Source: Hyphomicrobiales bacterium (GTDB lineage: Bacteria > Pseudomonadota > Alphaproteobacteria > Rhizobiales > Rhizobiaceae). From it: DNA of 36,834 nucleotides. The stretch lies in the NCBI GenBank assembly GCA_900472295.1, contig UCIA01000017.1, positions 22,848 through 59,681 of the forward strand, written 5' to 3'. The notes beneath the pieces are model-generated. The model was not told where the DNA came from, made no database searches, and saw nothing but the letters and a program-made list of their open reading frames with translations. The position numbers and the translations under genes were made by a program. Position 1 is the first letter of the stretch; each line of letters starts with the position of its first letter. Positions 1 to 7,656 of the stretch are shown piece by piece.

Positions 1-15
1 CACAAGGGGAGAAGG
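1..15. repeat. End of an intergenic hairpin repeat, cut by the window edge
   Basis: The first 15 bases match the right-hand arm of the long hairpin repeat at 9138-9368 (cacaaggggagaagg in both). The window therefore opens at the outer end of another copy of the same family, just beyond the stop codon of the CHAD gene. The rest of this copy lies outside the window. Confidence 0.5.
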
Positions 16-29
16 AAAGGGCACCAGCG

Positions 30-974
30 TCAGCCGACCGTCGCGTTAGCGTCTTCCAGGGGTGCCGGGCCGGCGAGGTCGTCGCGCGCATTGCGGGCGA
101 GCTTCTTCGTCGAGCGCTTGGGGCTGTCGCCGAACAGTTCGGCCGCAGCAGTAAGACAGCTCTTCTTCAGGCTCTTTTCCGAGCGCTTCAAAAGCTGGCC
201 GAGAAGCTTCGTGTCCAGCGCATCGCCGAGCGGTTCGCCGTCGGCTTCGAGCAGCGCGCGCATAACGAAGACGTCGTGCAGTTCGCCGAGCTTTTCGCCG
301 AGTTCGTCGACCGCCTTGCGCCGCACCTTGATCGGCGTCGGCCACAGCCGGCCAAGCAGCGACAGATGCATCGAGTGGGTCTTGGCAGCCTTGCGCAGAT
401 CGTGAAAATCCTCCGCCTCACCGCGCGATCCGGCCTTGTCCAGCGCCTTCCTGGCGCGGCGCAAGGTCTTGCGGGCGCCGTCGGCAAGCACGTCGGCGGC
501 ATGCTCCGGCAAATCGGGGAGCAGCAGCCGCTCTATCCTGATCAGGCCTTCCTCGCAGGCGGCGGTGGCTGCACCAATGGCGGCGTCGAGACCGGCGCCG
601 GCATGGATTTCATGTTGACGGGTGATCAACCGGTCGCGCACGCTGTCGAGGCCGCCGCCGGCTACCTGTTCGGGAAAGGCCGCCGCCAGCCGGTCGATGG
701 TCTCGACCAGAGCGGTCGCCTCGCGCGGGCCGGCAAGCAGGGCGGCGACCTGGCGGTAGCACTGGTTTTCGGTCTGGCAGAACGTTTCGTTTCCGGAATG
801 GACGAGGCGCAGCAAGGCGCGCGCGCTCTTCAGCCGCTTGCGGCATTTGTGCAGCGCCTGCTCCGGCCGGTCGCGCGCGGCGGCCAGATGGGCAAGCGCC
901 TTGCCGATCTCCTCGCCAAGGATACGCCTGACCTCGGCGGTCAGCGGCAGGCGCGGGTCGATGCGAAAGCTCAT
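30..974 (-). CDS. CHAD domain-containing protein
   Basis: A 314-residue protein that is almost entirely a CHAD domain: an alpha-helical, His/Arg/Lys-rich fold thought to bind polyphosphate. Two helical repeats show basic surfaces, for example ALHKCRKRLKSARALLRL near residues 40-57 and FHDLRKAAKTHSMHLSLL near 192-209, the conserved H-x-x-R/K-K pattern of the family. The start has a good ribosome site (cggag). It lies directly downstream of, and on the same strand as, a CYTH protein. CYTH and CHAD domains are often fused or adjacent, so the two probably act together on polyphosphate or triphosphate substrates. Only a palindromic repeat separates them. The domain assignment is firm; the biochemical role is inferred from the family. 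Confidence 0.9.
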   Translation of the reverse strand: MSFRIDPRLPLTAEVRRILGEEIGKALAHLAAARDRPEQALHKCRKRLKSARALLRLVHSGNETFCQTENQCYRQVAALLAGPREATALVETIDRLAAAFPEQVAGGGLDSVRDRLITRQHEIHAGAGLDAAIGAATAACEEGLIRIERLLLPDLPEHAADVLADGARKTLRRARKALDKAGSRGEAEDFHDLRKAAKTHSMHLSLLGRLWPTPIKVRRKAVDELGEKLGELHDVFVMRALLEADGEPLGDALDTKLLGQLLKRSEKSLKKSCLTAAAELFGDSPKRSTKKLARNARDDLAGPAPLEDANATVG

Positions 975-997
975 GCGGCGATCTCCGGAATCCCCCT

Positions 998-1048
998 AGA
1001 GCATGATGCCGAAAAGTGTGAAGCGGTTTTCGGACGACATCATGCTCT
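998..1048. repeat. Palindromic intergenic repeat
   Basis: Two exact 11-base arms, agagcatgatg and its reverse complement catcatgctct, flank a 29-base centre that itself contains gaaaa/ttttc complementarity. This forms a stable hairpin between the CYTH and CHAD genes. Palindromes of this type are a familiar dispersed repeat in Mesorhizobium and relatives. It could stabilise or attenuate the CYTH-CHAD transcript, but nothing in the sequence proves this. Confidence 0.75.
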
Positions 1049-1061
1049 ATCTCCTTTTGAT

Positions 1062-1559
1062 TTAGAGCCGGATACCGATTTTGGGTCGACTTGACCCAAA
1101 ATCATCCGGCTCTAGGGCGAGCGACGCGTTGTAAAACCTCTGCTCGCCGGTCACTTCGCGGCCGAGCCAATCAGGCAGCATGTCGTCTGGTACATCCTCC
1201 GGCGTCTCAAGCTCAGCCACCACAAGGCCGGCAAGAATCCCGCCGAAAACATCAACTTCATAGAGATAGCCGCGATGCCTAACATGGTGGCGTGTCTTCT
1301 CGATGACATGTCCGATGGCGAAGGCCAGCATCTCCTCGGCATCGGCCAGAGGGATTTCATACTCGTATTCGTCGCGCTCGCGGATCTTGCTGCCGAATTT
1401 GAGCGTCAGTTTCGCCGAGGTGCCGTCGCTGATGCGCACGCGCACGGTGCGGCCGGGGGCTGCGGCAAGGTAGAACTGGCGAATGCGGATATCCGCCTCG
1501 GCCAATTCTAGCCATTCGGCGCTGGAGACCAGGAATTTGCGTTCGACTTCCTTGCCCAT
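1062..1559 (-). CDS. CYTH domain-containing protein (triphosphate tunnel fold)
   Basis: A 165-residue protein with the diagnostic CYTH N-terminal motif EVERKF (residues 4-9, the ExExK signature). Alternating charged strands follow, such as RVRI, KLTLKFG, RDEYEYEIPL and VVAELETPED, which line the tunnel that binds triphosphates and divalent metals. Family members are inorganic triphosphatases, thiamine triphosphatases or class IV adenylate cyclases; the bacterial stand-alone type is most often a tripolyphosphatase. The gene precedes the CHAD gene on the same strand and is divergent from the TetR regulator. The last 17 or so residues (from LEPDDFG to the end) are encoded by a palindromic repeat rather than by ordinary family sequence. 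Confidence 0.9.
   Translation of the reverse strand: MGKEVERKFLVSSAEWLELAEADIRIRQFYLAAAPGRTVRVRISDGTSAKLTLKFGSKIRERDEYEYEIPLADAEEMLAFAIGHVIEKTRHHVRHRGYLYEVDVFGGILAGLVVAELETPEDVPDDMLPDWLGREVTGEQRFYNASLALEPDDFGSSRPKIGIRL
1063..1114. repeat. Palindromic repeat forming the 3' end of the CYTH gene
   Basis: Outer arms tagagccggat / atccggctcta and inner arms ttttgggtc / gacccaaaa form a near-complete cruciform. It overlaps the end of the CYTH coding sequence and contributes its stop codon. Together with the palindrome at 998-1048 it makes a double hairpin before the CHAD gene. Confidence 0.75.
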
Positions 1560-1615
1560 GGCCGCGCACTAAAGCGTCTGCGGCCCGACATGGCAAGTCG
1601 CCGCAGAGAATCAAT

Positions 1616-1642
1616 TTGACTTTAATCAATCGATTGATTAAA
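1616..1642 (+). promoter_or_regulatory. Promoter and perfect 22-bp palindromic operator of the TetR-led efflux operon
   Basis: Bases 1621-1642 form a perfect palindrome, tttaatcaatc followed by gattgattaaa. TTGACT at 1616-1621 looks like a -35 box, with a possible -10 about 17 bases downstream inside or just after the palindrome. A perfect dyad over the promoter immediately before a TetR gene is the classic arrangement for autorepression. The palindrome may also act on the divergent CYTH gene, whose start is 62 bases away. The hexamer assignment is inference; the dyad is seen directly. Confidence 0.7.
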
Positions 1643-1651
1643 CCACTCGGC

Positions 1652-2356
1652 ATGATCAAATCCGCACCCGATAAAATGCCTCGCCAGGAGACATCGCCCG
1701 CAGAGCAGACGCGCGCCGCACTGGTGCTGGCGGCGCTCAAACTGTTCGGACGGCAGGGCTTCGACGGCACCTCGACGCGCGAGATCGCGGCTGAGGCCAA
1801 GGCCAATATCGGCTCCATCGCCTATCATTTCGGCGGCAAGGAGGGGCTGCGCAATGCTGCCGCCGACCATATCGTCGAAACCATCCAGGCAATCGCCGGA
1901 CAAGCAATCGGGCCGGCGCAGGCGCCGGCTCCGCCTACTCCTGAGGCTGCCCGGGCGCAATTGTTCGCCGTGCTGGAACGCATGGTGGGGTTCATCGTCG
2001 CCAGCCCCCAGGCCGGCGAGATCGTACAATTCGTACTTCGCGAGCTATCGCATCCCACGGCAGCCCTCGATCGCATCTATGCCGGCGTGTTCGAGCCGAC
2101 GCATCGGCGGCTCTGCCAAATCTGGGAACAGGCTACCGGCGAGGCGGCCGAAAGCGAGGCCACCAAGCTCACCGTGTTCACGCTGATCGGCCAGGTCATC
2201 TATTTCCGCATCGGCCGCGAGGCGGTGATGCGCCGGATGGGCTGGCGCGAAATCGGCAATGCCGAGGCCGCCAAGGTGGTGACGGCGGTCACCGGCAATC
2301 TCGGCGCCATATTGGCGGCCCGCAATCCAGCCGCCCGCAAGGAGGGCAAATCATGA
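1652..2356 (+). CDS. TetR/AcrR family regulator, CecR (YbiH)-like with DUF1956-type C-terminus
   Basis: The N-terminal helix-turn-helix is clear: ALVLAALKLFGRQGFDGTST, then REIAAEAKANIGSIAYHFGGKEGL, the typical TetR recognition helix. The C-terminal half resembles the DUF1956 ligand domain of CecR/YbiH. In E. coli that regulator controls the ybhGFSR efflux operon, and here the next three genes are the equivalents of ybhG, ybhF and ybhS/R, which supports the call. The reading frame is open to a TTG at 1616, but that would put the start codon inside the -35 box. ATG at 1652 (234 residues) or 1676 is more likely. The gene overlaps the fusion-protein gene by four bases. Confidence 0.88.
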   Translation: MIKSAPDKMPRQETSPAEQTRAALVLAALKLFGRQGFDGTSTREIAAEAKANIGSIAYHFGGKEGLRNAAADHIVETIQAIAGQAIGPAQAPAPPTPEAARAQLFAVLERMVGFIVASPQAGEIVQFVLRELSHPTAALDRIYAGVFEPTHRRLCQIWEQATGEAAESEATKLTVFTLIGQVIYFRIGREAVMRRMGWREIGNAEAAKVVTAVTGNLGAILAARNPAARKEGKS

Positions 2357-3306
2357 GTTTCCTCTGTTCCTTGCCGCTCGCGGCCCAGCTGTTCGGCGCC
2401 TGCGCGCCGGCGGCACCGCTCGCCGTCGGCTATGTCGAGGGCGACTACGTGCTGCTGGCGCCGATCGAGGTGGCGCAAGTCGAGACGGTCGCGGTCAAGC
2501 GCGGCGACCGTGTCGTATCAGGCACGCCAGTGGTGACGCTGGAAAGCGCCGACGCGAAGATCGCCGTCGCCCAGGCTGAAGCGGCGCTCGCCCAGGCGCA
2601 GGCGCAACTGGCCGATCTGCAGATCGGCAAGCGGCCGGAAGAGATTGCCGTGCTGAAAGCCGAGGTGGACATGGCCAAGGCGCAGGCCACCGACGCCAAG
2701 CGCAAATATGATCGCGCCGCCGACCTGTTCAAGCGCGGCGCCGGCACGCAGGCCGATTACGACACCGCCGCCGCGACGCTGGAAACCGCCAATGCGCAGG
2801 TCGGCCAGGCGCAAGCCAATCTCGCGGTGGGCGGCCTGCCGGCGCGCGCCGAGACGATCAAGGCGGCAGACAACCAGGTCAGCCAAGCGCAGTCGGCGCT
2901 GGAGCAGGCGCAGTGGCGGCTGTCGAAGCGGGTGCTGGCTGCACCTTCGCCCGGCCGCGTCAATGATGTCATCCGCAATCCCGGCGACACTGCAGGGCCG
3001 ACCGCGCCGGTGATTTCGATGCTGCCGGACGGCGCGGTGAAACTCAGCGTCTATGTCCCGGAAAGCGCCTTTTCCTCGATCAAGGTCGGCACGCTGCTGG
3101 CCGTCCATTGCGACGGCTGCGGGTCCGATGTGAAGGCGCGCGTCAGCTATGTCTCGCCCGACCCGGAATTTACCCCGCCCGTCATCTACTCCCTGGAGAA
3201 CCGGCAGAAGCTGGTCTACCTCGTCGAGGCGCGGCCGGAGGGCGATGCGCAAGCGCTGCAGCCGGGGCAGATCGTCGATGTCGAACTGGCGGCCTCGGCA
3301 CCATGA
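2353..3306 (+). CDS. HlyD/YbhG-like periplasmic membrane-fusion protein
   Basis: A 317-residue adaptor subunit of an ABC efflux pump. An N-terminal hydrophobic segment (residues 3-16) is followed by Cys17, and could be a signal anchor or an imperfect lipobox. Then come a biotinyl-lipoyl-like half (VAVKRGDRVVSGTPVVTLES), a long Ala/Gln-rich coiled-coil hairpin (about 68-185), the second lipoyl half (RVLAAPSPGRVNDVIRNPGD) and a beta-barrel domain. A strong ribosome site (ggaggg) lies before the ATG, which overlaps the regulator's stop codon. It should link the ABC-2 transporter to the outer envelope and pass hydrophobic or cationic compounds. The specific substrate is not visible. Confidence 0.9.
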   Translation: MSFLCSLPLAAQLFGACAPAAPLAVGYVEGDYVLLAPIEVAQVETVAVKRGDRVVSGTPVVTLESADAKIAVAQAEAALAQAQAQLADLQIGKRPEEIAVLKAEVDMAKAQATDAKRKYDRAADLFKRGAGTQADYDTAAATLETANAQVGQAQANLAVGGLPARAETIKAADNQVSQAQSALEQAQWRLSKRVLAAPSPGRVNDVIRNPGDTAGPTAPVISMLPDGAVKLSVYVPESAFSSIKVGTLLAVHCDGCGSDVKARVSYVSPDPEFTPPVIYSLENRQKLVYLVEARPEGDAQALQPGQIVDVELAASAP

Positions 3307-4223
3307 ACGCCATCGACGTTCATGGCCTGGTCAAGCGTTTTGGCGACAAGACGGTCGTCGACCATGTGACGATTAGCGTGGCCGAAGGCGAGATCGTCGG
3401 CTTCCTCGGCCCCAACGGCTCCGGCAAGACGACGACCATCCGCATCATGTGCGGCCTCTTAACGCCCGACGAGGGTGAGGGGACGGTGCTGGGATTCAAC
3501 ATCCGCACCGAGTCGCTGAGGATCAAGCGCGAAGTCGGCTACATGACGCAGAAATTCTCGTTCTACGAGGATCTGACGATCGGCGAGAATCTCGAATTCG
3601 TGGCGCGGCTCTACCAGCTGAAGCCGGTGGAAGAGCATGTGGCGCGCACGCTGGAAGAGCTCGGCCTGACGACACGGCGCAACCAGCTCGCCGGCACGCT
3701 GTCCGGCGGCTGGAAGCAGCGGCTGGCACTGGCCGCCTGCATCATGCACAAGCCGAAGCTGCTGCTGCTCGACGAGCCGACCGCCGGGGTCGATCCGAAA
3801 GCGCGACGCGAGTTCTGGGACGAGATCCATCGCCTCGCCAGCGGTGGACTGACCGTGCTGGTGTCCACCCATTACATGGACGAGGCCGAGCGCTGCCACC
3901 GCATCTCCTACATCTCCTACGGCAAGATGCTGGCCACCGGCACCGTGGCCGATGTGGTGAAAAACGCCGGGCTGACCACCTTCGTGCTGCAGGGGCCGCG
4001 CCTCGACCAGGTCGCCGACGCGGTCAAGGATCGGCCGGGTGTCGACCAGGTGGCGCCGTTCGGCGCGACGCTGCATGTCGTCGGCTCCGACAAGGCAAAG
4101 CTCGAAAAGGCGCTGGCCGATGTCGAAAAGCAGCACAAGGGCGTCACCGTAAAGCCCGGCGAGACCAGCCTCGAGGATGTGTTCATCCAGTTCATGTCCG
4201 GTTCGAAGGACAATATGGCATGA
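3303..4223 (+). CDS. ABC transporter ATP-binding protein (YbhF-like)
   Basis: A single ATPase domain of 306 residues: Walker A GPNGSGKTT at 36-44, signature LSGGWKQR at 133-140, Walker B LLLLDEP at 153-159 and switch His190 in VSTHYMDEAE. E. coli YbhF carries two fused nucleotide-binding domains, whereas this one has one, so the working pump probably contains an ATPase dimer. The frame is open upstream, but the ATG at 3303 overlaps the previous stop by four bases and begins exactly at the family's usual start (MNAIDVHGLVKRFG). It energises export through the ABC-2 permease encoded next, whose start it also overlaps by four bases. Confidence 0.93.
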   Translation: MNAIDVHGLVKRFGDKTVVDHVTISVAEGEIVGFLGPNGSGKTTTIRIMCGLLTPDEGEGTVLGFNIRTESLRIKREVGYMTQKFSFYEDLTIGENLEFVARLYQLKPVEEHVARTLEELGLTTRRNQLAGTLSGGWKQRLALAACIMHKPKLLLLDEPTAGVDPKARREFWDEIHRLASGGLTVLVSTHYMDEAERCHRISYISYGKMLATGTVADVVKNAGLTTFVLQGPRLDQVADAVKDRPGVDQVAPFGATLHVVGSDKAKLEKALADVEKQHKGVTVKPGETSLEDVFIQFMSGSKDNMA

Positions 4224-5356
4224 ACGGCATCTTCTCCTTCGCCAGGCTTGGCGCATTGCTGATCAAGGAATTCATCCAGATGCGGCGCGACCGCATCACC
4301 TTCGCCATGATGCTGGGCGTGCCGCTGGTCCAGCTGGTGCTGTTCGGCTACGCCATCAACAACGATCCGAAGAGCCTGCCGGCCGCCCTGGTGGCGACCA
4401 GCAGCGATCCTTACACGCGCGCCATTGTCGCGGCGCTGCAGACCACCGGCTATTACCGCTTCGACCATGTCGCGCAGAGCGCCGAGGAAGCCGAATTCCT
4501 GATGGCGCGCGGCGATGTCGCCTTCGTCGTCACCATTCCCGCCGATTTCGGCCGCCGGGTCGAGCGCGGCGACAATCCGCAGATTCTGATCGAGGCCGAC
4601 GCCACCGATCCGTCTGTCGCCAGCGGCGCCATCTCGACGCTCGGCACCGTCGCCGGCCAGGCGCTGCTGCGCGCGCAAGGCATGCAGGAGGCAGCGGCCG
4701 AAGCATCCAAGGGCCAGCTCGATGTGGTCGTGCACCGGCGCTACAATCCGGAAGGCGTCTCGCAATACAACATTGTGCCCGGACTGCTCGGCGTCATCCT
4801 GCAGATGACGATGGTGATGATGACCTCGATCGCGCTGACGCGCGAGACCGAGCGCGGCACGATGGAAAATCTGCTCGCCATGCCGTCGAGCCCGCTCGAG
4901 ATCATGATGGGCAAGGTGCTGCCCTATCTGGTGGTCGGCGGCGTCCAGGTGCTGGTGGTGCTGGCAGCATCGAAGCTTCTGTTTGCCATCCCGTTCACCG
5001 GGTCGATGACGCTGCTTCTGTCAGCCGTGCTGGTGTTCGTGCTGTCGCTGGTGCTGCTCGGCTACACCATCTCGACCATCGCCCGCACGCAGATGCAGGC
5101 CCTGCAGCTGACGTTCTTCTTCTTCCTGCCGTCGATCCTGCTGTCCGGCTTCATGTTCCCCTATCGCGGCATGCCGGGCTGGGCGCAGACCTTTGGCGAG
5201 ATTTTCCCGCTGACGCATTTCCTGCGCATCACCCGCGCGGTGATGCTGAAGGGCGCGGAATTGCCGGCAGTGGCGAGCGAGATCACCTGGCTGGTCGGGT
5301 TCGTGGTGTTGTTTGCCGGTGTCGCACTGGTGCGGTTCAGGCGGACGCTCGATTAG
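4220..5356 (+). CDS. ABC-2 type permease (YbhS/YbhR-like)
   Basis: A 378-residue inner-membrane protein with ABC-2 layout: one N-terminal membrane helix (about residues 24-44, ITFAMMLGVPLVQLVLFGYAI), a large periplasmic domain, then five hydrophobic segments in the C-terminal half. The conserved stretch RETERGTMENLLAMPSSPLE, near the middle, is typical of the family. E. coli has two permeases (YbhS and YbhR); only one is present here, so a homodimer is likely. It is the last gene of the operon and stops three bases short of the convergent glycosylase gene, with no obvious terminator in the gap. Confidence 0.92.
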   Translation: MNGIFSFARLGALLIKEFIQMRRDRITFAMMLGVPLVQLVLFGYAINNDPKSLPAALVATSSDPYTRAIVAALQTTGYYRFDHVAQSAEEAEFLMARGDVAFVVTIPADFGRRVERGDNPQILIEADATDPSVASGAISTLGTVAGQALLRAQGMQEAAAEASKGQLDVVVHRRYNPEGVSQYNIVPGLLGVILQMTMVMMTSIALTRETERGTMENLLAMPSSPLEIMMGKVLPYLVVGGVQVLVVLAASKLLFAIPFTGSMTLLLSAVLVFVLSLVLLGYTISTIARTQMQALQLTFFFFLPSILLSGFMFPYRGMPGWAQTFGEIFPLTHFLRITRAVMLKGAELPAVASEITWLVGFVVLFAGVALVRFRRTLD

Positions 5357-5359
5357 ACA

Positions 5360-5959
5360 TTATGGGTTGAGCGATTTTGGACCGCTGACGAAGGCGCTGC
5401 CTCTGACATAAAACCGCAGCGGGCGGTCGGCGTCCTTGGTGATGCCGATGCGGATGCCTTGGCCGATGTCGCCGGCCTGATGCTCGTCGGCCGCCAGCCA
5501 TAGCGGGCCTTGCCGGCAGAGATCGAGGCCATCGAGCGAGCGGTCGATGCGCAAGGCCTGGGCGAGCCGTCCCGGCCCGCGCGCCAGGTCGCGCAGGCGC
5601 TCGACACGCCGATTCTGCCGCATGATGGCAACGCCTTCCAGCGGCTCGAGCGCCCGGATCAGCACGCCGGTGCCGGTGCCCGCTCCTTCGCTCGAGACAT
5701 TAAGCATCCAGGAGACGCCATAGGCGAGATAGACGTAAGCGTGCCCGGCCTCGAGAAACATCGAACGGTTGCGCGGCGTCATGCCGCGATAGCCGTGGCC
5801 TGCGGCATCGCCGGTGACATAGGCTTCGGTCTCGACGATGCGGCCGCTGACGACGCCTTCCGGCAGTTCCCGCACCACCAGCCTGCCGATGAGATAGCGG
5901 GCGAGAGCGGCGGTATCTTCCGGCAGGTCGGCGCGGGCGAGTGGGTGATGGCTGGCCAT
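5360..5959 (-). CDS. DNA-3-methyladenine glycosylase (AAG/MPG family)
   Basis: A 199-residue base-excision repair enzyme of the mammalian-type AAG fold. Visible family features are the start of the domain LARYLIGRLVVREL, the catalytic region GRIVETEAYVTGDAAGHGYRG with the active-site Glu (EAY), the motif TPRNRSMFLEAGHAYVYLAYG, and LIRALEPLEG. The enzyme removes 3-methyladenine, hypoxanthine and similar lesions by hydrolysing the glycosidic bond. Length matches bacterial members. It is convergent with the efflux operon and stands alone on its strand; nothing suggests alkylation-specific control nearby. Confidence 0.93.
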   Translation of the reverse strand: MASHHPLARADLPEDTAALARYLIGRLVVRELPEGVVSGRIVETEAYVTGDAAGHGYRGMTPRNRSMFLEAGHAYVYLAYGVSWMLNVSSEGAGTGTGVLIRALEPLEGVAIMRQNRRVERLRDLARGPGRLAQALRIDRSLDGLDLCRQGPLWLAADEHQAGDIGQGIRIGITKDADRPLRFYVRGSAFVSGPKSLNP

Positions 5960-6044
5960 ACCTATCGCTGCCCGGCCTTAGGGAAAGCCGCCCAATGGCG
6001 ATCAAGAGCCGCTCTTGCGTCAGCGTCTGCCATGCGCTCGGCCG

Positions 6045-6311
6045 CTAGGTCCAAACTTCTGTTCCAGCAGGAAGATCATCTCGCGCGACACCCGCAAGCA
6101 GACAACCCCAACGAGGCTCCGTGGGCGCGGGCGTCTTACGAATCTCCTCAAGCGTCAATATCGCTCGTTTTTCTTCGCCATCGGGGAGCACCAGCCTGAC
6201 GGATAGTCGGCGAGGCCCGCTGTATTCCGAAAGGAGCGGCCCCGGCATCACCAAAACGCCGCGTCCGGTAATTGTAAACACGTCCTCAACAGTGAGTAGG
6301 TGCTTCGCCAT
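6045..6311 (-). CDS. Small protein resembling an EF-Tu-type beta-barrel domain
   Basis: An 88-residue protein whose beginning, LLTVEDVFTITGRGVLVMPG, strongly recalls domain 2 of translational GTPases (the VEDVF-ISGRG pattern of EF-Tu). No GTPase domain is present. The rest is short beta strands ending in RWGCLLAGVARDDLPAGTEVW. Free-standing proteins of this kind are usually annotated as hypothetical; the function is unknown. It lies 54 bases downstream of the dehydratase gene on the same strand and could be co-transcribed. The ribosome site is weak. That the ORF is coding is fairly sure from the coherent domain-like sequence; any role in translation is unproven. Confidence 0.7.
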   Translation of the reverse strand: MAKHLLTVEDVFTITGRGVLVMPGPLLSEYSGPRRLSVRLVLPDGEEKRAILTLEEIRKTPAPTEPRWGCLLAGVARDDLPAGTEVWT

Positions 6312-6365
6312 CGCGGTACTCTACCCAGCGGATGAGAGACTGCAACGGGTCAAGCTAGCGCCCAG

Positions 6366-7343
6366 CTAAGCCGCAGCCATGATCTCGGCATAGGTGCTGA
6401 AATCGACATTGCCGCCCGAAAGCACGACAGCCACGCATTTGCCCGACAGCTCGATCTCGCCCGAGGAAAGGGCTGCCAGCGCGACGCAGCCGCCTGGTTC
6501 GACCACCAACTTGAGATGAGCCATGGCGTCGCGCATCGCCTGTGCAGCTGCCTTGTCGGAGACGGCGATGGCGCCGGCGAGGTTTTTGCGGTTGATCTCG
6601 AAGGTGATGGCGCCGGGCTCCGCGGTGAGGATGGCATCGCAGATCGAGCTGTGGCCGGGTTCGTTGGAAACCCTTTTTCCCTCGATCAGCGAGCGGCGGG
6701 TATCGTCGAAATGCTCGGGCTCGACCGCCCACACCGCCGTGGCCGGAGAGGCATCCTTGACGGCAATCGAAATGCCGCTCGTCAGGCCGCCGCCGCCACA
6801 GGGTATGAGGACCGCGTCGAGACTGACGCCCAGCGCCTTGGCCTGGCGCATCAGTTCCAGCCCGATCGTGCCCTGTCCTGCGATGATGGCCGGATCGTCG
6901 AAGGGCGGCACCAGCACCATGCCTCTGTCCATATAGGGGCGCACCACGGTCATGCGGTCGTCGCGAAAGCGATCGAACGGCACCACTTCAGCGCCCATCT
7001 TGCGGACATTGGCGATCTTCATCGCCGGCGCGTCGGCAGGCATGGCGATGACCGCCTTGACGCCGAACATGGCGGCCGATGCGGCAACGCCTTGCGCATG
7101 GTTGCCTGAGGAGAAAGCGACGACGCCACGGCTGCGCTCTTTCTCACTCAGCGTCGACAATTTGTTGTAGGCGCCGCGGAACTTGAACGAGCCAGTGCGC
7201 TGCAGTGTCTCCGGCTTGAACAGGATGCGGCCGCCGAAGCGCTTGTTGAGCTCAGATGATTCGATCAAGGGCGTTTCGACGATCAGGCCGGAGAGCCGCG
7301 CGGCGGCGGCGTGGATGTCGGCGATGCCGGGAAGGGTGGTCAT
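6366..7343 (-). CDS. PLP-dependent threonine/serine dehydratase (IlvA/TdcB type)
   Basis: A 325-residue fold-type II pyridoxal-phosphate enzyme without a C-terminal ACT regulatory domain, so a catabolic or general threonine/serine dehydratase rather than full biosynthetic IlvA. The PLP lysine is Lys54 in GSFKFRGAYN; SSGNHAQGVA binds the substrate carboxylate, and the glycine loop PCGGGGLTSG holds the cofactor phosphate. It converts threonine to 2-oxobutyrate and ammonia (or serine to pyruvate). The frame is open 62 codons further upstream, but the start MTTLPGIADI has a usable ribosome site and matches the family start. Hydroxyectoine-type dehydratases are close relatives, but no ectoine genes are nearby. 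Confidence 0.88.
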   Translation of the reverse strand: MTTLPGIADIHAAAARLSGLIVETPLIESSELNKRFGGRILFKPETLQRTGSFKFRGAYNKLSTLSEKERSRGVVAFSSGNHAQGVAASAAMFGVKAVIAMPADAPAMKIANVRKMGAEVVPFDRFRDDRMTVVRPYMDRGMVLVPPFDDPAIIAGQGTIGLELMRQAKALGVSLDAVLIPCGGGGLTSGISIAVKDASPATAVWAVEPEHFDDTRRSLIEGKRVSNEPGHSSICDAILTAEPGAITFEINRKNLAGAIAVSDKAAAQAMRDAMAHLKLVVEPGGCVALAALSSGEIELSGKCVAVVLSGGNVDFSTYAEIMAAA

Positions 7344-7451
7344 GGTGAGGTCCTGCACAGTGCGATCGCCATATGGTGCACGCAAAGGCGGGAGGCGTGC
7401 CAATGAAAAAATGTGACGGTTACAAGGTTGGTCACCACGGCGGGCAGTGCT

Positions 7452-7621
7452 GCCCCTCACCTGCCTGCCGGCATCCTCTCCCCGTATAGTGACGGGGAGA
7501 GGGGTCGCTCTCATAGATGATTTCGCCAATCTCCGGCGTTGCAGAGAAGTGCCGAGGCTACGGCCAGCCCTTTCTCCCCGTCACTATACGGGGAGAAATG
7601 CCCGGCAGGGCAATGAGGGGC
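7452..7621. repeat. MITE-like inverted repeat element, 170 bp
   Basis: Two roughly 50-base arms are imperfect reverse complements. The left arm runs from gcccctcacctgcctgccgg into ccccgtatagtgacgggg; the right runs from ccccgtcactatacgggg into ggcagggcaatgaggggc. Each arm also carries its own small palindrome around atagtg/cactat. About 70 bases lie between the arms with no gene. This accounts for most of the 313-base gap upstream of the dehydratase gene. No transposase or clear target duplication was seen. Confidence 0.75.
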
Positions 7622-7656
7622 GGCGCCGCGACGGCGATTAGGCTTACTTTCGCCGG

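Noticed and set aside
3459..4256. Minus-strand frame over the ABC ATPase
   Set aside because: The plus strand has full Walker and signature motifs; the opposite frame has none.
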